A stretch of 64,000 nt of DNA, from the NCBI RefSeq assembly GCF_008704935.1, contig NZ_CP023692.1, positions 682,001 to 746,000 on the forward strand, read 5' to 3'. Source of the DNA: Streptomyces vinaceus. Lineage in GTDB: Bacteria > Actinomycetota > Actinomycetes > Streptomycetales > Streptomycetaceae. A program made the translations under genes and the position numbers. Shown one piece after another: positions 43,404 through 52,912 of the stretch (positions within the stretch are counted from its first letter, which is position 1; the number at the start of each line of letters is the position of its first letter). A model generated the notes under the pieces. That model was not told the DNA's origin. It searched no databases and saw nothing but the letters and a program-made list of their open reading frames with translations.

Positions 43404-43483
43404 GTCGTGTCGTCAGGACGGCGGTGGTGGCCGTTCACCCGTTGAACTCGGGCCGCCCATACGCGCGTTGGTGGTGCCAAGTC

Positions 43484-43542
43484 TTGACGGCAGTGGGAGC
43501 CGGGAGCACAGTGGCGAGCGGCGCCGCTTGAGAGCGCTCTCA
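43484..43542 (+). promoter_or_regulatory. Promoter and operator of the GH16 gene
   Basis: A -35-like TTGACG at 43484-43489 is followed 17 bp later by CACAGT. The operator TGAGAGCGCTCTCA at 43529-43542 is a perfect 14-bp palindrome just downstream of the expected transcription start. An identical palindrome stands before the ABC operon at 47581. Confidence 0.8.
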
Positions 43543-43579
43543 TACAGCGGGCCGCCTCCCCCCAAGAGAGGGCACACCC

Positions 43580-45013
43580 ATGCGTCTTCCCACCGGCAGA
43601 AAAAGGCCGTCCGTCCGGCGCGCCGTCACCGCCGCGTTCGCCTCGATGGCCGTGGCCGCGGCGGCCGCGGCCGTGGTCACCCTGCCCGCCAGCGCCGCCG
43701 CTCCCCCGCCCCCCGCGGGCTGGACCCAGGTGTTCCTGGACGATTTCAACGGGGCCGCGGGCTCCGGCGTGAACACCGCCGACTGGCAGTACACCACCGG
43801 CACGAGCTACCCCGGCGGCCCCGCCAACTTCGGTACGGGCGAGGTCGAGACGATGACCGCGAGCACGTCCAACGTCTCCCTCGACGGCGCCGGGAACCTG
43901 CGGATCACCCCGCGCCGGGACGCCGCCGGCAACTGGACCTCCGGCCGCGTCGAGACCCGGCGCTCCGACTTCCAGCCTCCGGCCGGCGGCACCCTGCGCA
44001 CCGAGGCCCGGATCCAGATGCCGGACGTCACGGGCACGGCGGCGAAGGGGTACTGGCCCGCGTTCTGGATGCTCGGCGCGCCGTACCGGGGCAACTGGTG
44101 GAACTGGCCGGGCATCGGCGAGATCGACATCATGGAGAACGTCCAGGGCATCAACAACGAGTGGGCCACCGTGCACTGCGGTACGAGCCCGGGCGGCCCG
44201 TGCAACGAGACCTCCGGCATCGGCGGCCAGCGCGTCTGCACCGGCACCACCTGCCAGGGCGGCTTCCACACCTACGCCGTCGAGTGGGACCGGTCCACGG
44301 CCGTGGAGGAGATGCGCTTCTACCTCGACGGGGTCAACTTCCACACCGTGCGCGCCAACCAGGTGGACGCCGCCACCTGGACCAACGCCACGAACCACGG
44401 CTACTTCATCATCCTGAACGTGGCCATGGGCGGCGGCTTCCCGGACGCCTTCGGCGGCGGACCCGACGCGGGCACCCAGCCCGGCCACTCGATGGTGGTC
44501 GACTACGTGTCCGTACTCCGCTCGACGGGCGGTACGACCCCGCCGACCACGCCCCCGACCACACCGCCGACGACCCCGCCCACCACCCCGCCGTCCGGCA
44601 ACCGCGACGCGTACCGGGCCATCGAGGCCGAGTCGTACGACGGCCAGGCCGGGCTCGGCACCGAAACCACCACCGACTCCGGCGGCGGCCGGAACCTGAG
44701 CGCGATCGCGAACGGCGACTGGGCCCTGTACAGGGGGGTGAACTTCGGTTCCGCCCCGGCGACGCAGTTCCACGGGCGGGTCGCGAGCGGGGCGCCCGGC
44801 GGGGTCAGCGGACTGGTCGAGGTCCGGCTGGACAGCCGTACGAACCCGCCGATCGGCTCCTTCTCCGTCGCGAACACCGGGGGCTGGCAGAGCTGGCGGA
44901 CCGTCCCGGCGAACATCGGCCCCGTCACCGGCACGCACGACGTGTACCTGACCTTCACGAGCGGACAGGGCGCCGACTACGTCAACGTCAACTGGTTCGA
45001 CTTCGGCCACTGA
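43580..45013 (+). CDS. GH16 endo-beta-1,3-glucanase (laminarinase) with CBM6-like domain
   Basis: 477 residues. A signal peptide runs to LPASAAA. The GH16 domain (about 45-315) carries the catalytic signature GEIDIMENVQG with nucleophile and acid/base glutamates, preceded by KGYWPAFWMLG. A (PPTT)n linker, about 317-340, joins a C-terminal CBM6-like beta-sandwich (YRAIEAESYDGQAG, NGDWALYRGVNFG, YVNVNWFDFG). It is secreted and would cut beta-1,3-glucans such as laminarin or fungal wall glucan. First gene of the locus, with the LacI operator upstream and the GH64 gene 23 bp after. Confidence 0.93.
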   Translation: MRLPTGRKRPSVRRAVTAAFASMAVAAAAAAVVTLPASAAAPPPPAGWTQVFLDDFNGAAGSGVNTADWQYTTGTSYPGGPANFGTGEVETMTASTSNVSLDGAGNLRITPRRDAAGNWTSGRVETRRSDFQPPAGGTLRTEARIQMPDVTGTAAKGYWPAFWMLGAPYRGNWWNWPGIGEIDIMENVQGINNEWATVHCGTSPGGPCNETSGIGGQRVCTGTTCQGGFHTYAVEWDRSTAVEEMRFYLDGVNFHTVRANQVDAATWTNATNHGYFIILNVAMGGGFPDAFGGGPDAGTQPGHSMVVDYVSVLRSTGGTTPPTTPPTTPPTTPPTTPPSGNRDAYRAIEAESYDGQAGLGTETTTDSGGGRNLSAIANGDWALYRGVNFGSAPATQFHGRVASGAPGGVSGLVEVRLDSRTNPPIGSFSVANTGGWQSWRTVPANIGPVTGTHDVYLTFTSGQGADYVNVNWFDFGH

Positions 45014-45036
45014 CCGCCCGGACCCAGGAGATGCCG

Positions 45037-46308
45037 ATGAACCCGCGCAGAACGCTCCCGCCGACCGCATTACCGGCCCTGCTGGCCGCCCTGATCGCCC
45101 TGGTGCCGGCCCTGCTCTGGGCCCCGGCCCGGGCAGCTGCCGGTCCCGTACAGGCCCGTCCCGTACAGGCCGCGTCCGTACAGGCCGGCACCGTACAGGC
45201 CGCTCCCGGCGGCTTCCCCATCACCTTCCAGAACAACACCCGCGGGGCCTACGCCGACACCCGGGTCTTCGTCACGGTGCTCGGCCAGGTCACTCCCGGT
45301 CAGTGGTCGTACATGAAGCCCGACGGCTCCATGGCGCACATCGACCACCGCGACGCCGCCGCCCCCGGGCACCTGGTCAAGAACGGCGTGAACTACCCCA
45401 ACATGTCCTTCACGCTCGCCCAGGTGGGCGGGACGATCCCCTCACCGGCGTCGATCCGCGGGGGCCGGATCTACGTCTCCCTCGGCTCCCCCGTCTACTT
45501 CCCGGTCTCCCCGGACGACCAGGGCTGGGGCGGTCCCGACCCGCGCAACCCCAACGACCCGAACAGGGACGTGTACTACGACTGGTACGAGTACACGTTC
45601 GTGCGGGGCCAGGTCGCCTTCGGCGGGAACACCACCCAGGTCGACCAGTTCGGCTTCCCCATGACCTCGCGACTGCGCCAGACCTCCAGCGGCTACGACA
45701 CCACCCGGGGCATCACCCGGACCCGGGCCGAGGTGATGCAGCAGTACGCGGCCTCCGTCGGGGCGGCCTTCAGGCCGCTGCAGAGCACCTACCGGATCGT
45801 GGCACCGCGCTCCTCGGAGCTGTTCCTCGCGGGCGGCGCGCAGCAGAACCACCTCACGGCCGCCATCGACCAGGCCTGGGCGTTCTACGCCGCCCACCCG
45901 TTCACCCTGACCCGGCTCGGTGAGACCTTCTCGGGGCGGGTCTCCGGCTCCACCCTGACCTTCACCAAGAACGGCGCGGGCCCCTTCACCCTCCGCAAAC
46001 CCACCTCCCCCGACGTCATGGCCTGTGCGGGAGCACTGGCTTCCGGCAACGACACCGAGAAGCAGCTGGGCGCCGAGTTCTGCGCCGCGTTCAACCGGGG
46101 CGTCGCCCTGGACACCACCGCCTGGCACACCCCTGCGGCGTACTACGGCGGGGCGGCCAAGAACGACTACGCCGGCTTCTTCCACACCGTCGCCCTCGAC
46201 GAGCGGGCCTACGGCTTCCCCTACGACGACGTGGGCGACCAGTCCTCGGTCCAGATCCTCGGCAACCCCGAGCCGCCGACCGGGCTGACGCTCGGCATCG
46301 GCTGGTGA
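45037..46308 (+). CDS. GH64 beta-1,3-glucanase
   Basis: 423 residues from ATG 45037, 6 nt after CAGGAG; ATG 45031 abuts the ribosome site. Signal peptide ends near APARAAAG; a VQA-rich spacer follows. The GH64 body includes FPITFQNNTRGAYADTRVFV, GGRIYVSLGSPVYFPV, YYDWYEYTF with the conserved acidic region, and PYDDVGDQSSV near the end. GH64 enzymes release laminaripentaose from long beta-1,3-glucan, complementing GH16. Probably co-transcribed with the GH16 gene. Confidence 0.9.
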   Translation: MNPRRTLPPTALPALLAALIALVPALLWAPARAAAGPVQARPVQAASVQAGTVQAAPGGFPITFQNNTRGAYADTRVFVTVLGQVTPGQWSYMKPDGSMAHIDHRDAAAPGHLVKNGVNYPNMSFTLAQVGGTIPSPASIRGGRIYVSLGSPVYFPVSPDDQGWGGPDPRNPNDPNRDVYYDWYEYTFVRGQVAFGGNTTQVDQFGFPMTSRLRQTSSGYDTTRGITRTRAEVMQQYAASVGAAFRPLQSTYRIVAPRSSELFLAGGAQQNHLTAAIDQAWAFYAAHPFTLTRLGETFSGRVSGSTLTFTKNGAGPFTLRKPTSPDVMACAGALASGNDTEKQLGAEFCAAFNRGVALDTTAWHTPAAYYGGAAKNDYAGFFHTVALDERAYGFPYDDVGDQSSVQILGNPEPPTGLTLGIGW

Positions 46309-46323
46309 GCTCCGCCCGTTCGC

Positions 46324-46337
46324 CGGGAGCGCTCTCA
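46324..46337. promoter_or_regulatory. LacI operator upstream of the glucan regulator gene
   Basis: CGGGAGCGCTCTCA matches 12 of 14 positions of the TGAGAGCGCTCTCA sites at 43529 and 47581. It lies between the GH64 stop and the regulator start, implying autoregulation with a weaker half-site. Confidence 0.7.
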
Positions 46338-46408
46338 GGCTCCCGGCGGTACGGGTTACCCTGCTGTTCGTCGCCCCAACGGCCCCCGGACACGCAGGAG
46401 GAGCGCCC

Positions 46409-47452
46409 GTGCCCGAACAGCTTCCCGGTCACCGCCCCACGCTGGAGGCCGTTGCGGAGCGCGCCGGGGTCTCCCGGGCGACCGCGTCCCGCGTCGTCAA
46501 CGGCGGCGACGGCGTCCGCGCGCACCTGGTGGAGAAGGTCCGCGAGGCGGTACAGGAGCTCGGGTACGTGCCGAATCCGGCGGCGCGGACCCTGGTCACC
46601 CGGCGCACCGGGGCCGTCGCCGTGATCATCGCCGAGCCGGAGATCCGGATCTTCTCCGATCCCTTCTTCTCCCGCCAGATCCGCGGCATCAGCAAGGAAC
46701 TCACTGCACACGACACGCAGTTGGTGCTGCTGCTGGTGGAGGACCGGGGGGACTACGACCGCATCGAGCGCTATCTGGCCGGCGGTCACGTCGACGGGGC
46801 GCTCGCCTTCTCGCTGCACACCGACGACCCGCTGCCCGCGATCACCCGCCGTGTGGGCATGCCCACGGTGTACGGCGGGCGGCCCGGCTGGACCGCCGGT
46901 TCCGGGGAGCACGGCGGGATCGCGTACGTGGACGCCGACAACCGCGGGGGTGCCCGCGAGGCCGTACGGCACCTGCTGGACCGGGGCCGGCGCCGGATCG
47001 CGCACATCGCCGGGCCCCTGGACCAGACCTCGGCGGTGGACCGGCTGGACGGCTACCGGGACGTACTGCTCGACGCCGATCCCGCGCTGATCGCGGAGGG
47101 GGACTTCACCGCGGCGGGCGGGGCCGAGGCGATGGCCGGGCTGCTGGAGCGCTGCCCGGACCTCGACGCGGTGTTCGCCGCGAACGACCTGATGGCGACG
47201 GGCGCCCTGCGGGTGCTGCGGGAGCGGGGGCTCGACGTGCCAGGCGACGTGGCGCTGGTGGGCTTCGACGACGCCGAGCTGGTGGCGGAGACCGCCGAAC
47301 CGCCGCTGACGACCGTTCGCCAGGACATCGAGGGCATGGGGCGCCTGATGGCGCAGCTGCTGCTGCGCACCCTGAACAGGGCGCACGGCGACCCGGCCGT
47401 GCCCGCCTCGGTCGTGACCCCCACGTCGCTGGTGCGGCGCGACTCGGCCTGA
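46409..47452 (+). CDS. LacI-family regulator of the beta-glucan locus
   Basis: 347 residues from GTG 46409, after AGGAGGAG. The helix-turn-helix is LEAVAERAGVSRATASRVVNGG, the hinge is NPAARTLVTRRT, and the sugar-sensing domain includes VDADNRGGAREAVRHLLDRG, AVFAANDLMATGALRVL and VALVGFDDAELV. It resembles the BglR/CebR group that binds GAGCGCTC-centred palindromes. Three such sites in this locus point to it as the local repressor, with a beta-glucan oligosaccharide as inducer. Confidence 0.9.
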   Translation: MPEQLPGHRPTLEAVAERAGVSRATASRVVNGGDGVRAHLVEKVREAVQELGYVPNPAARTLVTRRTGAVAVIIAEPEIRIFSDPFFSRQIRGISKELTAHDTQLVLLLVEDRGDYDRIERYLAGGHVDGALAFSLHTDDPLPAITRRVGMPTVYGGRPGWTAGSGEHGGIAYVDADNRGGAREAVRHLLDRGRRRIAHIAGPLDQTSAVDRLDGYRDVLLDADPALIAEGDFTAAGGAEAMAGLLERCPDLDAVFAANDLMATGALRVLRERGLDVPGDVALVGFDDAELVAETAEPPLTTVRQDIEGMGRLMAQLLLRTLNRAHGDPAVPASVVTPTSLVRRDSA

Positions 47453-47538
47453 TGCCGGAGCGGTCGGCGGCAGCGGCGTGAACTCGCCGTGCCACAGGGG
47501 TGATTGTGGACGAATGGGCCTCGGCTCGGGTACGACTC

Positions 47539-47594
47539 TTGACGGGGCCCGGGCTGCGGGTGCACGCTCCAGTCGCGCTCTGAGAGCGCTCTCA
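47539..47594 (+). promoter_or_regulatory. Promoter and operator of the sugar ABC operon
   Basis: TTGACG at 47539-47544 and the palindrome TGAGAGCGCTCTCA at 47581-47594, 42 bp apart, closely mirror the arrangement before the GH16 gene (45 bp). The operator lies 56 bp before the binding-protein start. Confidence 0.8.
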
Positions 47595-47650
47595 ATGCTG
47601 GCGCACTCCCACCCCCGCACCCTGCCCGTCCAGGCCAAGGAGGCCGCCCC

Positions 47651-48955
47651 ATGCCGATCCCCCGAACCGTCGAGAGAGCCGTGGTCCGCCTCGGCGCCGT
47701 CGCGCTCACCGGAGTACTGCTGGCCGCCTGCGGATCAGGGTCGGGCGGCGGCTCCTCCGATTCCGCGGGCGGCGACGTCACGCTCACCGTCGACCTGTTC
47801 GGCTCCTTCGGCTACCAGGAGTCCGGCCTGTACGCCGAGTACGAACGGCTGCACCCCGGCACGAAGATCAAGCAGACCGACACCGAGGACGAGCAGGACT
47901 ACTGGAAGTCGCTGCAGACCCGCCTCGCGGGCGGCGGCGGCCTGGCCGACGTCCAGGGCGTCGAGGTCGGCCGCATCGCCTCCGTCACCCAGCAGCAGGC
48001 CGCCAAGTTCGTGGACCTCAACCAGTACGGGGCCGGGGCGCTCAAGGAGGAGTTCGCCCCCGCCAAGTGGTCCGCCGCGACGACCAAGGACGGCAAGGTG
48101 CTGGGCCTGGGCACCGATGTCGGCCCCGAGGCCATGTGCTACCGCAGCGACCTGCTCCAGGCCGCCGGCCTGCCCACCGACCGCACCGAACTGGCCGCGC
48201 GGTGGGCCACGTGGGACGGCTACCTCGAACTCGGCCGCCAGTACAAGGCGAAGGCTCCGGCCGGCAGCGCCTGGCTCGACAGCGTGGGCAGCCTGAACGG
48301 GATCATGGTCGGGCAGGAGAAGGAGCGGTACTACGACGCGTCGGGCGCCCTGATCTACGAGAACAGCCCCGCCGTGAAGGCCGCCTGGGAGGCCTCGGTC
48401 AAGGCCGCGGGCGAAGGGCTCAGCGCCAAGCTGGACCAGTGGTCGCCGCCGTGGAACCAGGCGTTCTCCTCGGGCTCCTTCGCCACCCTGCCCTGCCCCG
48501 CCTGGATGCTCGGCTACATCAAGGGCCAGGCGGGCGACGCCGGCAAGGGCAAGTGGGACGTCGCGAAGCTGCCCGGCGGCGCGGGCAACTGGGGCGGCTC
48601 GTACCTGGCGGTGCCGGCCGCGGCCGCCCACAAGAAGGAGGCGTACGAGCTGATCAAGTGGCTCACCGCGCCCGAGCAGCAGACCAAGGTGTTCCGCGGG
48701 CAGGGCAACTTCCCCTCCGCCACCAAGTCGATCGGCGAGATCGCCGACGCCAAGGATCCCTACTTCTCGGACGCGCCGATCGGCAAGATCTTCGGCGAGG
48801 CCGCCGAACAGGCCCCCGTCCAGGTGCTCGGCCTGCACGACAAGGACATCGCCGACCAGATCAACAACGCGCTGAGCGAGGTGGAGCGCAAGGGCACGGC
48901 GCCCGAAACGGCCTGGTCGAACGCGAAGAAGGCCGTCAAGAATGCCCTCGGCTGA
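47651..48955 (+). CDS. Sugar ABC transporter binding lipoprotein
   Basis: 434 residues. The lipoprotein signal ends in the lipobox LLAAC, so the protein is anchored outside the membrane. Family 1 solute-binding features are VTLTVDLFGSFGYQE, YERLHPGTKIKQT, AYELIKWLTAPEQQTKVFRGQGNFPS. It would capture beta-glucan oligosaccharides released by the secreted glucanases. It overlaps the next gene by 14 bp, so the operon is tightly coupled. Confidence 0.92.
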   Translation: MPIPRTVERAVVRLGAVALTGVLLAACGSGSGGGSSDSAGGDVTLTVDLFGSFGYQESGLYAEYERLHPGTKIKQTDTEDEQDYWKSLQTRLAGGGGLADVQGVEVGRIASVTQQQAAKFVDLNQYGAGALKEEFAPAKWSAATTKDGKVLGLGTDVGPEAMCYRSDLLQAAGLPTDRTELAARWATWDGYLELGRQYKAKAPAGSAWLDSVGSLNGIMVGQEKERYYDASGALIYENSPAVKAAWEASVKAAGEGLSAKLDQWSPPWNQAFSSGSFATLPCPAWMLGYIKGQAGDAGKGKWDVAKLPGGAGNWGGSYLAVPAAAAHKKEAYELIKWLTAPEQQTKVFRGQGNFPSATKSIGEIADAKDPYFSDAPIGKIFGEAAEQAPVQVLGLHDKDIADQINNALSEVERKGTAPETAWSNAKKAVKNALG

Positions 48956-49889
48956 GCCCCTGGCACTGACGGCGCCGAAGGCTCCGGAGGCCCCGAAGGC
49001 ACCCAAGGCACCGCTGTCCCCGTACGCCTTCCTCGCCCCCTTCTTCACCCTGTTCGCCGCGTTCGGGATCTTCCCGCTGCTCTACACGGCGTACGTCTCC
49101 CTCTACCGCGCCGAACTCCAGACCCCGGGCGAACTGGAGTGGCGCGGGCTCGGCAACTACACGGCCCTGTTCACCGATCCGTTCTTCTGGACGGCGCTGC
49201 GCAACACCTTCACCATCGGCGTGCTGTCCACGGTGCCCCAGCTCCTGATGGCGCTGGGCCTGGCCCACCTGCTCAACTACCGCCTGCGCGCCCGTACGTT
49301 CTTCCGTACCGCCCTGCTGCTGCCGTACGCGACCTCGGTCGCCGCCGCCTCGCTGATCTTCGCCCAGCTCTTCGGGCACGATTTCGGGCTGGTCAACCGT
49401 CTGCTGGACCTGGTGGGCATCCGCCCGGTCGACTGGCAGAACGGCACGGCCGCCTCCCAGATCGCCGTCTCGTCCATCGTCGTCTGGCGCTGGACGGGCT
49501 ACAACGCGCTGATCTACCTGGCCGGCATGCAGACGATCCCGGCCGAGCTGTACGAGGCGGCCGAGGTCGACGGCGCCTCCCGGTGGCGGCAGTTCCTCCA
49601 CGTCACCGTGCCCGGTCTGCGCCCCACGATCGTCTTCACCTCGGTCGTCTCGACGATCGGCGCCACCCAGCTGTTCGGCGAACCCCTGCTGTTCGAGGGC
49701 TCGGTGTCCGGGGGCATCTCGCACCAGTACCAGACCCTCGGGCTCTACATGTACGAGCAGGGCTGGGGCTTCTTGCACCTGGGCCGGGCCGCGGCGATCG
49801 CCTGGGTGATGTTCCTGCTGATCGTGGTGGTGGTTGGAGCCAACGCCTGGGCCGGGCGCCGCCGTTCCCTGAAGGAGGCCGGCCGATGA
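48942..49889 (+). CDS. Sugar ABC transporter permease (MalF type)
   Basis: 315 residues with six predicted helices. An N-terminal APKAPEAPKAPKAP stretch is low-complexity and unusual. The coupling (EAA) loop is YEAAEVDGASRWRQFLHVTVPGLRP. It overlaps both its neighbours (14 bp upstream, 4 bp downstream). Confidence 0.92.
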   Translation: MPSAEPLALTAPKAPEAPKAPKAPLSPYAFLAPFFTLFAAFGIFPLLYTAYVSLYRAELQTPGELEWRGLGNYTALFTDPFFWTALRNTFTIGVLSTVPQLLMALGLAHLLNYRLRARTFFRTALLLPYATSVAAASLIFAQLFGHDFGLVNRLLDLVGIRPVDWQNGTAASQIAVSSIVVWRWTGYNALIYLAGMQTIPAELYEAAEVDGASRWRQFLHVTVPGLRPTIVFTSVVSTIGATQLFGEPLLFEGSVSGGISHQYQTLGLYMYEQGWGFLHLGRAAAIAWVMFLLIVVVVGANAWAGRRRSLKEAGR

Positions 49890-50719
49890 GCGCGACCGCC
49901 GGCGGCCGGCGGGGCGGTCGGATCACGTACGCGGTCCTGATCTGCGCGGTGCTGGTCTCCGCCTTCCCGCTGTACTGGACCCTCGTCGCCGCGAGCCGCT
50001 CCAACGCCGAACTGGCGCGCCCGCTCCCGGCCCTGCTGCCCGGTCCGCGGCTTCCCGACAACCTCCGGTCCGTCCTGGACGAGGCGGCGATCGGCAAGGC
50101 GCTGCTCAACTCCCTCATCGTCTCCGGGGCGATCACCGTCGGCACGGTGCTGTGCTCCACGCTGGCCGGGTTCGCCTTCGCCAAACTCCGCTTCCGCGGC
50201 CGCGGGGCGCTGCTCGGGGCCGTCGTCGCGTCGATGATGATCCCGCCGCAGCTCGGGGTGATCCCGCTCTTCATGCTGATCGTCGAACTGCACTGGGTGA
50301 ACCAGCTCCAGGCCGTCATCCTGCCCGGACTCGTCTCCGCCTTCGGGGTGTTCTTCATGCGGCAGTTCCTGGTGCAGTCACTGCCCGACGAGCTGATCGA
50401 GGCCGCCCGCGTGGACGGGGCCTCGTACGCCCGGATCTTCCGGTCCATCGTCGTGCCGGTCGCCCGCCCCGCCATGGCGGTCCTGGGCCTGCTGACCTTC
50501 ATGACCGCCTGGAACGACTTCTTCTGGCCGATCGTCGCGCTGTCCTCGCAGGAGCCGACCGTCCAGGTCGCGCTCCGTCAGCTGGGCGGCGGCTACGTCC
50601 ACGACCAGTCCGTGATCATGGCGGGCACGCTCCTCGGCACCCTGCCCGTACTGCTGGTCTTCGGACTCCTCGGCCGCCAGATCGTCGGCGGCATCATGCA
50701 GGGCGCGGTCAAAGGCTGA
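49886..50719 (+). CDS. Sugar ABC transporter permease (MalG type)
   Basis: 277 residues, six predicted helices, EAA loop IEAARVDGASYARIFRSIVVPVARP. ATG overlaps the previous stop (ATGA). No ATPase gene follows; Streptomyces carbohydrate importers of this class usually share the ATPase MsiK encoded elsewhere. Confidence 0.93.
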   Translation: MSATAGGRRGGRITYAVLICAVLVSAFPLYWTLVAASRSNAELARPLPALLPGPRLPDNLRSVLDEAAIGKALLNSLIVSGAITVGTVLCSTLAGFAFAKLRFRGRGALLGAVVASMMIPPQLGVIPLFMLIVELHWVNQLQAVILPGLVSAFGVFFMRQFLVQSLPDELIEAARVDGASYARIFRSIVVPVARPAMAVLGLLTFMTAWNDFFWPIVALSSQEPTVQVALRQLGGGYVHDQSVIMAGTLLGTLPVLLVFGLLGRQIVGGIMQGAVKG

Positions 50720-50764
50720 CGCAGCAGCTCCCGCCCCTCCCCTCACCCTCTTTGGAGCCTTTCC

Positions 50765-52183
50765 ATGACCACGCTCGACTCGTCTCCCCTCACGAGGACG
50801 GGGCTCGCCTTCCCTGCCGGGTTCCGCTGGGGCACGGCCACCGCCGCGTACCAGATCGAGGGCGCTGCCGCCCTGTACGGCCGGACCCCCTCCATCTGGG
50901 ACACCTTCAGCCACGCCCCCGGCAAGGTCCTGCACGGCGACACCGGGGACACCGCCGCCGACCACTACCACCGCATGGACGAGGACGTGGAGCTGCTCCG
51001 GCGCCTCGGCGTGAGCGACTACCGCTTCTCGGTGGCCTGGCCGCGGGTCCAGCCCACCGGCCGGGGACCCGCTTCCCGCAGCGGCCTGGACTTCTACCGG
51101 CGGCTCGTCGACGCGCTGCTGGCCGCCGGGATCCGGCCGGTGGCCACCCTCTACCACTGGGACCTGCCGCAGGAGCTCGAAGACCTGGGCGGCTGGCCCG
51201 TCCGGCAGACCGCCGAGCGGTTCGCCGAGTACGCGGGGCTCGTCGCCGGGGCGCTCGGCGACCGGGTGGCCAGCTGGACCACCTTCAACGAGCCCTGGTG
51301 CTCGGCCTTCCTCGGCTACGCCTCCGGGGTGCACGCCCCGGGCCGCACCGAGCCCGAGGCCGCGCTGCGGGCCGCGCACCACTTCAACCTGGCCCACGGC
51401 CTGGGCACCGCGGCCCTGCGCGCGGTCCTTCCCCCGTCGGCCGAGGTCTCCCTGACGCTGAACCTGCACGCGCTGCGGCCGCTGACGCACTCCGCCGCCG
51501 ACCTGGACGCGGTGCGCCGGATCGACGCGGTGGGCAACAGGATCTTCCTCGACCCGGTCTTCCACGGGCGCCTGCCGCAGGACCTGGTCCGGGACACGGC
51601 CGGGGTGACGGACTGGTCCTTCGTCCGGGACGGCGACCTGGCGGCGGCCGGGGAGCCGATCGACTGGCTGGGCATCAACTACTACTCCCCGACGGTGGTC
51701 GCGGCCGCCGAGCCGGGGCTCGCCGTCGCGCCCGCCGGTCCCTCGCCGTGGGTGGGCGCCGAGGAGCACGTACGTTTCCTGCCCGCGCCCGGACCCCGGA
51801 CGGCCATGGACTGGCCGGTGGACGCGGGCGGCCTGCACGAGCTGCTGGTCCGGCTGCGCGACGAACTGCCGGGCGTACCGCTGATGATCACGGAGAACGG
51901 GGCGGCGTACGGGGACTACGCCGACCCGGAGGGCGATGTGCACGATCCCGACCGGATCGGCTATCTGCACGGCCACCTGGCCTCGGTGCACCGGGCGATC
52001 GGGGACGGGGCGGACGTACGCGGGTACTTCGTGTGGTCGCTGCTGGACAACTTCGAGTGGGCGTACGGCTACAGCAAGCGGTTCGGCCTGGTCCACGTGG
52101 ACTTCGCGACGCAGCGGCGCACGCCGAAGGACAGCGCCCGCTGGTACGCCGACGTCATCGCCCGGGGCGGGCTGCCAGCCTGA
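50765..52183 (+). CDS. GH1 beta-glucosidase
   Basis: 472 residues, no signal peptide, so cytoplasmic. The acid/base glutamate is in TFNEPW and the nucleophile in [25 protein letters not shown] and the C-terminal [19 protein letters not shown] are GH1 signatures. It would hydrolyse imported laminari-oligosaccharides to glucose. It follows the permease gene by 45 bp in the same operon, and its end overlaps the convergent HutD-like gene by 29 bp. Confidence 0.95.
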   Translation: MTTLDSSPLTRTGLAFPAGFRWGTATAAYQIEGAAALYGRTPSIWDTFSHAPGKVLHGDTGDTAADHYHRMDEDVELLRRLGVSDYRFSVAWPRVQPTGRGPASRSGLDFYRRLVDALLAAGIRPVATLYHWDLPQELEDLGGWPVRQTAERFAEYAGLVAGALGDRVASWTTFNEPWCSAFLGYASGVHAPGRTEPEAALRAAHHFNLAHGLGTAALRAVLPPSAEVSLTLNLHALRPLTHSAADLDAVRRIDAVGNRIFLDPVFHGRLPQDLVRDTAGVTDWSFVRDGDLAAAGEPIDWLGINYYSPTVVAAAEPGLAVAPAGPSPWVGAEEHVRFLPAPGPRTAMDWPVDAGGLHELLVRLRDELPGVPLMITENGAAYGDYADPEGDVHDPDRIGYLHGHLASVHRAIGDGADVRGYFVWSLLDNFEWAYGYSKRFGLVHVDFATQRRTPKDSARWYADVIARGGLPA

Positions 52184-52811
52184 CCACCGCGGCGCGGCCC
52201 CGGGTACGCAGGAGGCAGGTGGCGGGGCCGGAGATCCGGGCCGCGTCGTACGGGCCGAGGGCCACCGGGCCGGCGGCCGCGCCGGCCCGGGGGGCGGTCC
52301 CGGCTCGGGCTACCGCTCCAGCTCCGGCTCCGGTTTCGGCTCCGGTTTCGAGTTCCGCCGGGCCGCCGAGGGCGACGACCAGCAGGGTCTCCCCCTCGGC
52401 GGCGGCGAGCGCGAGGGTGCCCCGTACGACCGCGGTCTGCGCCCGCACCCGGTCCCTGCGGTACATCACGTTGAAGTTCACGACGGGGCCGCCGAGGAGC
52501 CGGCAGTCGGTGGGGGCGTCGCCGGGGAACTCCTGCGGGGCGTAGCGCTCGTCGACGAGGCGGCGCGCGCCGGCCACCGTGAGGTCCATGCCCGCGCCCT
52601 CGGCCAGGGTCAGCGTACGGTCGACCCCGGGGAAGGCCGAGAACGGCCCGTCGGCGGCGACCTCCGCGAGACTGGCCCGCCAGCCGAAATCGGCCATCGA
52701 GGCGCCCTCCGGCCAGGCCGCGATCTCCCGGGTCACCCCGCCGCCGTTCTTCCAGGCGACCGCCGCGCGGTCGCCCGCGGGCAGGATCCGGACCTCGTTG
52801 CCGCCGGTCAT
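52155..52811 (-). CDS. HutD/Ves-family cupin protein
   Basis: 218 residues. [30 protein letters not shown] and [24 protein letters not shown] are the family N-terminal signature; [12 protein letters not shown] comes later. A Gly/Ala/Glu-rich insertion ([16 protein letters not shown]) near residues 165-190 is low-complexity. HutD-type proteins are linked to histidine utilisation or cold response, without known chemistry. GGAAGGA precedes ATG 52811. Confidence 0.85.
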   Translation of the reverse strand: MTGGNEVRILPAGDRAAVAWKNGGGVTREIAAWPEGASMADFGWRASLAEVAADGPFSAFPGVDRTLTLAEGAGMDLTVAGARRLVDERYAPQEFPGDAPTDCRLLGGPVVNFNVMYRRDRVRAQTAVVRGTLALAAAEGETLLVVALGGPAELETGAETGAGAGAVARAGTAPRAGAAAGPVALGPYDAARISGPATCLLRTRGRAAVVRLAARPGR

Positions 52812-52912
52812 GGCGCTGTTCCTTCCGTCGGGTACGCACCGCCCCGTGCGGGCGGTGCGTACCCCGGCGGCCGTCGCCGAGCCTATCGACCCGGCGGGAC
52901 CCCCCGACCGGG

